Assembly (NCBI GenBank): GCA_938084875.1
Contig: CALKFX010000146.1
Coordinates: 1-23,788, forward strand
Direction: 5' to 3'
DNA: 23,788 nucleotides
Source: an uncultured Flavobacteriales bacterium
GTDB taxonomy: Bacteria; Bacteroidota; Bacteroidia; Flavobacteriales_D; Parvicellaceae
Shown here: one piece after another, positions 7,912 through 16,365 of the stretch
Numbering within the stretch: the first letter of the stretch is position 1
Layout: each line of letters opens with the position of its first letter
The notes under the pieces: generated by a model
Seen by the model: the letters and a program-made list of their open reading frames with translations, nothing else
Told to the model about the DNA's origin: nothing
The model's database searches: none
Made by a program: the position numbers and the translations under genes

Positions 7912-8985
7912 TTATAACTTACTTGTTCTATTTCTTAGTAGATGATCTGCCAATACTATAGCAGCCATAGATTCCACAATAGGAACAGCTCTAGGTACTA
8001 CACAAGGATCGTGTCTTCCTTTAACGCTCAACTCCACATTATTTTTTTCTTTGTCTATGCTGTTTTGTTTACTCATAATAGTTGCAACTGGCTTAAAAGC
8101 AACTTTAAAATATATTTCTTCTCCATTGGAAATACCACCTTGAATTCCTCCTGAATTATTTGTTTTAGTAGAAACATTACCATTTTCAACAATAAATTCA
8201 TCGTTATGCTCAGAACCAGTCATTTTTGAACCATTAAATCCTGAACCATATTCAAAACCCTTGACTGCATTTATCGAAAGCATTGCTTTTCCTAAATCTG
8301 CATGCAATTTATCAAAAACAGGCTCCCCTAATCCAGCCTCTACTCCACTTATAATACACTTAATTTGTCCACCAACTGTATTTCCTTTTGATTTTAAATC
8401 AGTAATTAAATTTATCATTTTGTTTGAAGCATCAGGATCCGGACATCTAACAATATTTGAATCGTAATCTTTATTTAAATCTACGTTCTTTTCATCGACA
8501 AAAATATTTCCAATACTTGAAACATATGCTGAAATTTTAATTCCATAATTATTTAATAATTGTTTGGCTATCGAACCGGCAACAACTCTACAGGCAGTTT
8601 CTCTAGCAGAAGATCTTCCACCACCACGATAGTCTCTTGAACCATATTTTTCTTCATAAGTATAATCTGCATGAGATGGCCTAAATACATCTTTAATATT
8701 ACTGTAGTCTTTAGATTTGGAATTGATATTTGGAATTAAAAACCCAATTGGAGTTCCTGTAGATTTGCCTTCAAAAATTCCGGAAAGCAATTGTACTTTA
8801 TCGTCTTCCTTTCTAGAACTAGTTACTTTACTTTGTCCAGGTTTTCTTCTATCTAAATCTTTTTGAATTATATCTTTATCTATTTCTAATCCTGCTGGAC
8901 AGCCTTCAATAATTCCACCAATCATGGAACCATGCGACTCTCCAAAAGATGTTAGTTTAAATAAATTTCCAAAAGTGTTTCCCAT
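7912..8985 (-). CDS. aroC: Chorismate synthase
   Basis: A 357-residue chorismate synthase, the last step of the shikimate pathway: EPSP to chorismate with reduced FMN, in the cytosol. All family signatures are present: SFGESHG at residues 13-19, the RPSHADYTYEEKYGSRDYRG stretch with RGGGRSSARET after it, the GGISNGE motif, and the C-terminal KGRHDPCVVPRAVPIVE. Length is typical. The start ATG at 8985 gives the canonical MGNTFG N-terminus. It lies 35 bases after the MscS-like gene and 5 bases before the symporter gene, so it is probably within the same transcript as the latter. Nothing unusual in the protein itself. Confidence 0.98.
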   Translation of the reverse strand: MGNTFGNLFKLTSFGESHGSMIGGIIEGCPAGLEIDKDIIQKDLDRRKPGQSKVTSSRKEDDKVQLLSGIFEGKSTGTPIGFLIPNINSKSKDYSNIKDVFRPSHADYTYEEKYGSRDYRGGGRSSARETACRVVAGSIAKQLLNNYGIKISAYVSSIGNIFVDEKNVDLNKDYDSNIVRCPDPDASNKMINLITDLKSKGNTVGGQIKCIISGVEAGLGEPVFDKLHADLGKAMLSINAVKGFEYGSGFNGSKMTGSEHNDEFIVENGNVSTKTNNSGGIQGGISNGEEIYFKVAFKPVATIMSKQNSIDKEKNNVELSVKGRHDPCVVPRAVPIVESMAAIVLADHLLRNRTSKL

Positions 8986-9020
8986 AATAAAATACTAATA
9001 TAGGATAAAGAATAATTAGA

Positions 9021-9695
9021 CTAAAGATTGTCAATATATTCATTTATAGTTACAGCATCTTTATAGTCCATAACATGGAAATAAAAACATAACCAACGTT
9101 GACCATCGTAATCGGATTCTTGAAAAAAATCAAAATTATTATTTAAAATAAAAAGTGGATGATTCATTATTTTAAGCTGAATCTCTTTGGTATTTGATTT
9201 TTCATTAATCGGTATTCTACTATACACTCTTTTTAAATTACCTGTAAATAATTCAAAACTTCCCTTAAAAACTTCTTTGTATTTTATTTTTAACCTCTCT
9301 CCTTTAATGGTTAAAATTTCAAAATAAGAAGAAGAATAAGAAACTAATTTCCCCTCTTTACCATTGACTAAAAGGTTATTACCTAAAATATATCCATACT
9401 GAAAAGCAAAAATTATCCCAAGAAACAAATTCTTAAGATATTCCCATAGTAAAGCAAGTAGTATTAGCACAACACTGCCTGCAATTATGATATTTTCATT
9501 AACAACATCTGCAACTTTTATGAACATAAATAAGATCCAAATTAGGTAAACAAGGACATCATAAAAAAATATATACTTTTTATAAGATGGCTTACTTTTT
9601 AATGAAAATGTCAAAAATCTTCTTAATAAAATAATTAACCCTAAAAGAATTAATAGCTGAAAAACAAAATTAAATATGTAAGGCAATACTGTCAA
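9021..9695 (-). CDS. MscS-like beta-domain membrane protein (atypical), coupled to the SLC12-ATPase gene
   Basis: A 224-residue protein with three predicted membrane segments (about 5-25, 42-62, 69-90) and a hydrophobic stretch 91-107 that reads LFLGIIFAFQYGYILGN. It runs into LLVNGKEGKLVSYSSSYFEI and LTIKGERLKIKYKEVFKGSF. That order (pore-lining helix, short beta-barrel with G-K/V turn and G-x-x-hydrophobic-P-like strand) resembles the TM3-beta domain junction of MscS mechanosensitive channels. The usual Ala/Gly-rich TM3 packing and the alpha/beta C-terminal vestibule are weak or replaced. The start is TTG at 9695, whose bases overlap the TGA stop of the SLC12 gene (9692-9695, TTGA). No upstream in-frame ATG is available, so translation is probably coupled to the transporter. 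It could instead be a dedicated non-channel partner of that transporter. Confidence 0.6.
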   Translation of the reverse strand: MTVLPYIFNFVFQLLILLGLIILLRRFLTFSLKSKPSYKKYIFFYDVLVYLIWILFMFIKVADVVNENIIIAGSVVLILLALLWEYLKNLFLGIIFAFQYGYILGNNLLVNGKEGKLVSYSSSYFEILTIKGERLKIKYKEVFKGSFELFTGNLKRVYSRIPINEKSNTKEIQLKIMNHPLFILNNNFDFFQESDYDGQRWLCFYFHVMDYKDAVTINEYIDNL

Positions 9696-12600
9696 TTGGC
9701 AATTAAATTTTTGTTACTAAAATACAAATGCAAATAAGGAAGAACGTATTGACTAATCTCTACAAAGCTACCTTCTGACGAGAGAATATTCTCGGCTTTA
9801 AAAAAAGATATATATTTAGCTATCAATGCCTCATCCCATGGTGAGAAATATTCTTTAAGATATTTCAAATCTATTTTTTTGTGCAGAAAAATTTGAAGTA
9901 AAACCATAATTTCTGCATTATTTAAAACATCAGGAAAAGTAATTTTAAAGTCATTAGAAAATTCAAAACTATTGGTTTCATTTTTAACTATTGAAGCTAT
10001 CCAAAAATTATTAAACCACCCTATATTTCCATTGGTAATAGCATTAATTTTATTAAAATTTAACGCAGATCTTAAAGACTTTGAAAAGTTGATTTTATTA
10101 CCTTTACTGTAGATATCAATTCCCGCAAGACTGTTTTTATATCTCACAATACTTTCCAATTGTTTTTTAGAAAAATCAAGCGTAGAAATATATTTTGAAA
10201 CATAGTTGTCAATCTCAGAATTAATTTTTAAATGATAGAGGAAGTTTTTATTTATTTCAATAATAAATACTAATTTATTTTCGTAGCGTTTAAAAATATC
10301 TAACCAATTGTTAATTGCATTGTAACCATTGGTGTTTTTTCTCCACCATAAATCAAAATCATTTAGGAAAACAATAGAGCCACTATCTAATTCCACTAAA
10401 TCAATTAATTTTGAGGAAGTATCATTCACCTTGTGCAACAGTTTTGGCAATTGCCTTTCTACAGAACTATCTGAAATATTATTTGGAGGATCAACCGCAA
10501 AACAATTCTTCTCATTCAAGGATTCTATAAGGTAATTAAGAATGTATGTTTTTCCGGATTTAGATTCTCCAGAAACAACAATGACATTTTGACTTTTTAT
10601 AGATTTTGAAGCAAGAGACTTTTTGATATTGTAAATTTTATCTTCAATAAATTCAGAAAAAAAGTTATTGGGTTTTGAATTATTGTTAAATAACTGAAGA
10701 TATAATTTTGGGAGATCATCAAGTTGAGTTTTGGTAGGATTACAGTCTTTAACAAAATTTCTAATTATTTTAATTTTATCAGACTGTGAACGAAGTTCTT
10801 TTGGAGGTTCCTCAACAGAAACTAAGTCAACAAATGACAAGAATTTATCGGAAATAAAATTTTGAATGTTAACCAATGCCGATTTGGAAAAGGAAGAACT
10901 TGATTCCACATACTTTTTAGATTCGTTTGATAATAAGAAATGGTAATCAGAAAATTTTCTAGTACTTATTTTCAAATCCTCAAAATAGGAGTTGAATCTC
11001 TCGTTTTTCATGATAGAAGTCTTTTTAAATTCTTCAATTTTAAAAATCAATTTTTTCTTAGCATCTTTTAATAGTTCTGGACTTTTTTGATTGTCCATGG
11101 TAAATACTACAAGTTTAAAAGAACTAATTAATTCTTCAAATTCTTCTGTTAACCAGTCTTTATAATCTTTTGAAGCATTGGTAATAGGGAATATAATATT
11201 TTCACTATACAAGTATTGTAGACTACTTTTTAAATTGAATTGCTTTTCAATTAAATTATTTTGTTTAGTTAGAAAATTATCTATGTCTTGTGGAGAATAT
11301 AAATTAATTTCAGATGGTATTTTTTCAAAAATATCCTCGTTAATAATCATCCAGTTATTAGGTTCTAAAGATCTTAATATACTTCCGAAAGTTCTTTCTA
11401 ATTTATCAATCCAGTTATTGATATCTATCTGTTTTTTTAGTAATGATTTTTTAGAGGAAAGATTAAGTAATTCTTCAATTTGAATAAAAGTATTTTTATT
11501 AAGAATAATGGATAGCTCATTTATTTGTTTTGTTGCCAAATGTTCAATTATGGTAGAGCAACAGTACAAAGCTTTTAAATTATGGAATACAAATACGTTC
11601 TTAGACATTCCAAAAGGAAATTCCTCTAATTGGTTCCATTTTTTCCTATAAGTTTTAGGATTAAAATTATCTTCTCTGTTTTCTACTAATAACTTGACAT
11701 TATTCTCACCAATATCTTTTATAACAGCATTTATAAGCTTGGTAACTAATAAATTTAATTCTTCATTTAATTCAGAGAAAACCTCTCTATTAACCGCATT
11801 TAATACAGAAAGCATTTCCTTCTTCTTTTCTTGTCTAATAAAATCCTTGTAAGAATTTATATATCTAATATGAATGCTACCAAAAATTCTTAAAAGTTGA
11901 TCAAAATGAAGTACGAAGTTATTTTTAAGATGAAAATCAATTAATTCAACAGCTGGTAAAATCACAAAAATATCTTTACCACCATTTAAATAACTAGTTT
12001 TTAACTTTTGGCTGTAAGCACTAAGCAAGAAATTTTTGTTTTCAAGAAATTCCAAAGAATACCTAAAGTTGATTTTTAAAGGAATATTTGATAAAAAACT
12101 ATTGATTAAATTAAAATAATTCTCAATGTTTTTTAAAGTACTATATTCTAAATCATCTGCAATATTTATTACTTTATCGGTATTGTATAAATGTATTTTT
12201 AATTCATCTAATAATTTAGATTTGTTATAGACATTAATGTAGTACTCTTCGAATTTAACAATTGAGGATTGGAGATCACTAATAAAAGTTTGATTTATTT
12301 GCTTTAGTTGTTGGTGCCAAGAGTTGGTTTGATGGTCAAAATTATTGTCATAAGTTCTAATTAAGGAACCACTAATTTTTTCTTTAAGAACTATATTTTT
12401 TGGGTTGTTAATAGTCTTAGCAATAGTTTCAGTTTTATAATCGTCTTTAAAACTATTAGATGCTTCAAGAAATAAAGCCGAACCTATTTCACCAAATAAG
12501 TCATTTGAAGATTGAATAAATTTTTTCTCAGTCCCTAGTTTAAGTTCCGGTATTTTTATTAAAATAAGATCCGTTTTGTGACTTTTAACTCTTATATATT

Positions 12601-14602
12601 CATTTATATCTTTCTGCTCTAAATAATTATTAATTACCTGAAGTTCTGCATTCATTCGTTTTCTATCAATGATAGAGCTTATTTTAGCTTCAATTTCATC
12701 TGAATTAGTGTTTTTTGAATTGACAAAATATATTTTAAGAACAGCTTTTTTCCATTTTTTTGAAGATCTTAAAAACTTAACTAATTGAAGAGATAATTCA
12801 TTTTCTTTATTAAACCCGTTCCACCATAAATCAATAGAGCCAAAATTTCCAAATCCTCTTTTCTCATCGTAATCTAAATAAAGTATGTTGTAATCTAAAT
12901 CTTTGAGTTTCTGAGTCATTTCACTAAACCAAATTGGATCTTTGGTATTCTTAGCCCAGCCCATTAACACAGTATTTGGATCTATCCCTGAAAAACCATA
13001 AGTTGTAGCTATAGATTCGATTCCTTTAAATACATTTTGACAATATAACTTCCTATGAAAAATAGAATCGTCTATTATCAAATCATCTTTAGTGTTTTGA
13101 TGAGACTTTGGAAATAAAACTTTTGCAGATTTTGTTTCAATCAAATCAAAATTAGACACCATTCCAGCTCTTCCAATAATTGATTTTCCGAAATCTATTA
13201 AATGAGGCCTATTTGCAGTTCCTCCACTAAAAAGCAAAATATTAGGTTGCCAATTTCTTTTGTGAACCGTCTTTTTCTGAAGATTTTTTAAGCCTGTTTT
13301 CACTACAGTATTCCAAACACTTAACCAAACATCACCAGTTCCAAGCACTAAGTCTTTTTTAGATAACCAAAACCAAAAAATCATCATAAATAAAACTGCA
13401 ATTAGTGTAGCTCCAAGATTCAATTGAATCATTAAAAGCAAGGTAGAAATTGCTCCTAAAAGTGAAATCCATATGGGAATTTTAAACTTTGGTCTGAAAT
13501 CAGGGCTAGACCATTGTTCTAAAAAACAAGATAGATTAATAAATAAATAAGCTGCCATATAAAACATAGCAACTAGTTCTGCAATAACATTCAGCTCCCC
13601 AATAAGAATACCAATTTCAGCTATTATAAAAGTAAGAAATAAGGCATTTCTAGGTTCTTTATTTAGGCCCGATTCTTTGGCAAATATATTAGGGGTAATA
13701 TTATCTAATGACATAGCCTGTAGTATTCTTGGCCCTCCTAAAATACCACCTAATGCAGAAGATAAAGTAGCGCCCCAAACACCTCCAAGAACTAAAAGTG
13801 GAATAGCACCAAATTCAATTAATACATTGTTATTAGACTTTAGGAATTGTCCATCAATATTGTAATAAATAAATAGAGAGAGTAATATGTAAATAATTAA
13901 ACCTATAGATATTGACAACATGGTTCCCCATGGAATAGAAATCTTAGGATTTTTTAAGTCTCCACTCATAGCAACACCTGCTGTAAATCCAGTTACTGCA
14001 GGAAAAAAAATTCCAAATAATGTAGCGAAACTTGGGGATTCAATTATATCTGATCCAATTTTTAAACCTTCTGAAGAACCTAGAAAAACAGATCCCAATG
14101 AGAGCACAATTAGCCCCAAAATAACATACTGAATCTTTAGAGCAAAACTTGTACTTATATAAGCAATTACAAGAACAACAAATAAAGCAAAAGAACCAAA
14201 CAAACGAAGTTTATTGGTTGATATTCCATTTATAGCCCAATCTTCGTTTATGACCGGAATTAGACTCTCTGAAAAACCAATTAAATAAAGAGAAATGCTA
14301 AAAGAAGTAGCAATAAAAATAGTTAGTCCAATGGCCCCTCCAATTGGAAGACCAAGACTTCTAGTAAGCATGTAATAAATACCACCCTTATCAATTTTTT
14401 TATCAGTTGCAATTGAGGAAACGCTTAAGCCTGTAGTAATAGAGATTAAATGAGCAAAAAATATGATACTAATAAACTGTAGAATGCTGGAAGAATTACC
14501 CACGACACTACCAAGTCTCATGTACATAATGACCCCTAATATTGTTAGTAAAGAAGGGGTCAAGACACCACTAAAAGTTCCAAATTTTTTCTGACTTGCC
14601 AT
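9692..14602 (-). CDS. SLC12-type cation-chloride cotransporter fused to a C-terminal P-loop ATPase
   Basis: A 1636-residue protein. Residues 1-415 are an APC-superfamily transporter of the SLC12 (cation-chloride cotransporter) family with about 12 membrane segments. It starts FGTFSGVLTPSLLTILGVIM (residues 7-26) and has SGDLKNPKISIPWGT (213-227) and GILGGPRILQAMS (286-298). Residues about 450-715 match the cytosolic SLC12 C-terminal domain, with NILLFSGGTANRPHLIDF, NTVLMGWA, GSIDLWW and TDLILIKIP. Residues about 730-1310 are predicted largely helical and I assign no family. Residues about 1320-1520 are a P-loop ATPase: Walker A GESKSGKT at 1345-1352, Walker B IVFLNDFD with Asp1415/Asp1417, and a possible sensor Asn1451 in FIIEINKN, followed by a winged-helix-like tail. 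Ordinary bacterial SLC12 proteins end after the cytosolic domain. The reading frame is continuous with no sign of frameshift. It probably heads the minus-strand run. Confidence 0.85.
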   Translation of the reverse strand: MASQKKFGTFSGVLTPSLLTILGVIMYMRLGSVVGNSSSILQFISIIFFAHLISITTGLSVSSIATDKKIDKGGIYYMLTRSLGLPIGGAIGLTIFIATSFSISLYLIGFSESLIPVINEDWAINGISTNKLRLFGSFALFVVLVIAYISTSFALKIQYVILGLIVLSLGSVFLGSSEGLKIGSDIIESPSFATLFGIFFPAVTGFTAGVAMSGDLKNPKISIPWGTMLSISIGLIIYILLSLFIYYNIDGQFLKSNNNVLIEFGAIPLLVLGGVWGATLSSALGGILGGPRILQAMSLDNITPNIFAKESGLNKEPRNALFLTFIIAEIGILIGELNVIAELVAMFYMAAYLFINLSCFLEQWSSPDFRPKFKIPIWISLLGAISTLLLMIQLNLGATLIAVLFMMIFWFWLSKKDLVLGTGDVWLSVWNTVVKTGLKNLQKKTVHKRNWQPNILLFSGGTANRPHLIDFGKSIIGRAGMVSNFDLIETKSAKVLFPKSHQNTKDDLIIDDSIFHRKLYCQNVFKGIESIATTYGFSGIDPNTVLMGWAKNTKDPIWFSEMTQKLKDLDYNILYLDYDEKRGFGNFGSIDLWWNGFNKENELSLQLVKFLRSSKKWKKAVLKIYFVNSKNTNSDEIEAKISSIIDRKRMNAELQVINNYLEQKDINEYIRVKSHKTDLILIKIPELKLGTEKKFIQSSNDLFGEIGSALFLEASNSFKDDYKTETIAKTINNPKNIVLKEKISGSLIRTYDNNFDHQTNSWHQQLKQINQTFISDLQSSIVKFEEYYINVYNKSKLLDELKIHLYNTDKVINIADDLEYSTLKNIENYFNLINSFLSNIPLKINFRYSLEFLENKNFLLSAYSQKLKTSYLNGGKDIFVILPAVELIDFHLKNNFVLHFDQLLRIFGSIHIRYINSYKDFIRQEKKKEMLSVLNAVNREVFSELNEELNLLVTKLINAVIKDIGENNVKLLVENREDNFNPKTYRKKWNQLEEFPFGMSKNVFVFHNLKALYCCSTIIEHLATKQINELSIILNKNTFIQIEELLNLSSKKSLLKKQIDINNWIDKLERTFGSILRSLEPNNWMIINEDIFEKIPSEINLYSPQDIDNFLTKQNNLIEKQFNLKSSLQYLYSENIIFPITNASKDYKDWLTEEFEELISSFKLVVFTMDNQKSPELLKDAKKKLIFKIEEFKKTSIMKNERFNSYFEDLKISTRKFSDYHFLLSNESKKYVESSSSFSKSALVNIQNFISDKFLSFVDLVSVEEPPKELRSQSDKIKIIRNFVKDCNPTKTQLDDLPKLYLQLFNNNSKPNNFFSEFIEDKIYNIKKSLASKSIKSQNVIVVSGESKSGKTYILNYLIESLNEKNCFAVDPPNNISDSSVERQLPKLLHKVNDTSSKLIDLVELDSGSIVFLNDFDLWWRKNTNGYNAINNWLDIFKRYENKLVFIIEINKNFLYHLKINSEIDNYVSKYISTLDFSKKQLESIVRYKNSLAGIDIYSKGNKINFSKSLRSALNFNKINAITNGNIGWFNNFWIASIVKNETNSFEFSNDFKITFPDVLNNAEIMVLLQIFLHKKIDLKYLKEYFSPWDEALIAKYISFFKAENILSSEGSFVEISQYVLPYLHLYFSNKNLIAN

Positions 14603-14671
14603 TAAAAGAATGAAATTTATTAATAAATATGCTAAAAGGAAATTATATTACAGTCATTAATTAAAACAAAT

Positions 14672-15727
14672 ATGTTTAAGAACTTAAAAGTATTAGAATT
14701 ATCAAGTGTGTTAGCTGGTCCTGCAGTCGGAATGTTTTTTTCTGAACTTGGGGCACAAGTTGTTAAAGTAGAGAATAAAACAACTAATGGAGATGTGACT
14801 AGAAAATGGAAACTTCCAAATGAAAAAAAAAGTGACTTATCTGCTTATTTCTGCTCTGTTAATTACAATAAAAACTATATTTTTTTAGATTTCAAAAATC
14901 AAAAAGATAGAACAGAACTAGAAATTTTAATAAAAAATTGTGACATAGTGATTACTAATTTTAAGGGGGAAGATGCAGCTAAGTTCAGTTTGAATTTTGA
15001 AGACTGTAAAAAAATAAATTCTAATATTATATATGCACATATAGGAGGATTTAAAACCAATCCAAATAGAGTAGCTTTTGACATAGTGCTTCAGGCGGAA
15101 ACAGGCTACATAAACATGACTGGAAATGAAAAAGAATTTGCAAAAATGCCAGTTGCTTTAATTGATGTTCTTGCTGCACACCAAATAAAAGAAGGAATAT
15201 TAACTGCGATGCTATTACAGACAAAGGAAAAAAAAGCTTATAAAGTCTCTACAACATTGGAAGAAACTGCAATTGCATCGCTTATGAACCAATCTTCTAA
15301 TTTCTTAATGGCTGGGCACCAAGCAAAACCTATTGGCACCTTACATCCAAATATTTCACCTTATGGAGAAGTGGTAACAACTCTAGACGAGAAGAAATTA
15401 GTTTTAGCAATTGGAACAGATCATCAATTTGAAATATTTTCTAAAATTATTTCTATTGAAAAAAAATGGATGGATAAATTTAAGACCAATCAACAACGTG
15501 TAGAGGATCGAAAACTTCTCTTTGAAATTATAAATACCAAAACCAAGGAAATATTATCAGATGATTTAATTGCTAATTGTTTTGAAAAAAATATTCCAAT
15601 AGGTGAAATTAATACTGTAGAAAAAGTAATGAAAAGCGAAACAGCAAAAGAAATGGTATTAGAAGAAATTATTGATAATCAACAAACCAAAAGAATCAAA
15701 ACGGTAGCTTTTGAATTAACTAGCTGA
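14672..15727 (+). CDS. CaiB/BaiF family (class III) CoA-transferase, short
   Basis: A 351-residue class III CoA-transferase, which moves CoA between carboxylic acids through an aspartyl-CoA thioester. The N-terminus has the family pattern VLELSSVLAGPAVGMFFSEL followed by GAQVVKVE (residues 7-34). The predicted catalytic Asp is Asp165 in VALIDVLAAH, aligned with the active-site Asp of formyl-CoA transferase. GNEKEFAKMP just before it is also family-like. The protein is about 40-60 residues shorter than typical members, mostly in the C-terminal half, so it may be a racemase-like or compact variant; the substrate is unknown. It is divergent from the SLC12 gene with only 69 bases between starts. 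Its last 12 bases overlap the 3' end of the next, convergent gene. Confidence 0.85.
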   Translation: MFKNLKVLELSSVLAGPAVGMFFSELGAQVVKVENKTTNGDVTRKWKLPNEKKSDLSAYFCSVNYNKNYIFLDFKNQKDRTELEILIKNCDIVITNFKGEDAAKFSLNFEDCKKINSNIIYAHIGGFKTNPNRVAFDIVLQAETGYINMTGNEKEFAKMPVALIDVLAAHQIKEGILTAMLLQTKEKKAYKVSTTLEETAIASLMNQSSNFLMAGHQAKPIGTLHPNISPYGEVVTTLDEKKLVLAIGTDHQFEIFSKIISIEKKWMDKFKTNQQRVEDRKLLFEIINTKTKEILSDDLIANCFEKNIPIGEINTVEKVMKSETAKEMVLEEIIDNQQTKRIKTVAFELTS

Positions 15728-16276
15728 TTTTAGTTTATTGATTTTTGAATTCAATACCTTAACTATTTTCTTACCATCCTCTTTGGAAATTTGAGATCCA
15801 AAATTGTATTCTTTGTCAAGCGCATTAATGATAATTGTTCCTTGACCTACTACCCAAAAAGAATCATTAAAAACTTTAGAAAAAGATTTTTCCTCCAACG
15901 GAGCCAGTTTTATTTTTTTAATATTACTAGTAATAAATTCTTTTGCTCTTCCATAGCCCCAAAGTGATTTTTTGACAGAAAATTTATCTTCATCAATTCT
16001 AATAAATTCAATTCCAAATCGTCTCCAAATCAATACTCTTACAACTTTATATAGAAAATAGGTCCAAAAAACTAAAAAAGTATAGAAATAAATCTTTTGG
16101 TCTTGAAGTTCTTGAGTGAAAAATAAAAAATATAATATTACTAGTCCACAAGACAACCAAATAAAGAGCCAAATAAGCATAACCAATATCTTCCATTGGT
16201 CAGTCTTTGAGGAGATTATCATAGTAAAAAAATCTGTGTGGTCCTCATAAGACACTCTATTTCCAATCCATTTCAT
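15716..16276 (-). CDS. Two-TM protein with a PH-like C-terminal domain, unknown function
   Basis: A 186-residue protein. It has two closely spaced membrane segments (about 27-50 and 61-82), then a soluble C-terminal part with alternating strands and a final helix ending VLNSKINKLKSAS. The pattern of strand-rich sequence with W-x-V-G-x-G-T-I-I-I after two membrane segments suggests a bacterial PH-like (bPH) domain, but I cannot assign a specific family. No signal peptide or catalytic motif is evident. The stop lies inside the convergent CoA-transferase gene, a 12-base tail-to-tail overlap. The start ATG at 16276 faces the divergent secreted-protein gene with 89 bases between. Confidence 0.7.
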   Translation of the reverse strand: MKWIGNRVSYEDHTDFFTMIISSKTDQWKILVMLIWLFIWLSCGLVILYFLFFTQELQDQKIYFYTFLVFWTYFLYKVVRVLIWRRFGIEFIRIDEDKFSVKKSLWGYGRAKEFITSNIKKIKLAPLEEKSFSKVFNDSFWVVGQGTIIINALDKEYNFGSQISKEDGKKIVKVLNSKINKLKSAS

Positions 16277-16365
16277 AGTACAAAATTATCAACTTTAAAT
16301 TATTTGTAGTAGATATACGAAACTTTTAATGCGAAAAACTGTATAAAGAACTCTAAAATTTAGGC

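Noticed and set aside
8261..8467. Open frame on the plus strand inside aroC
   Set aside because: It is antisense to a strongly conserved chorismate synthase and has no recognisable protein features. The same holds for plus-strand frames at 353-547, 4340-4561, 4919-5110, 7942-8154, 10329-10535, 11178-11483, 13677-13865, 13920-14132, 20355-20576 and 21119-21346, and minus-strand frames at 14899-15084 and 23233-23439.
16281..16288. Minus-strand TAATTTTG, a match to TAnnTTTG, before the two-TM gene
   Set aside because: It lies only four bases from the start codon and has no TTG at the -33 distance, so a transcript would have almost no leader. Probably chance.
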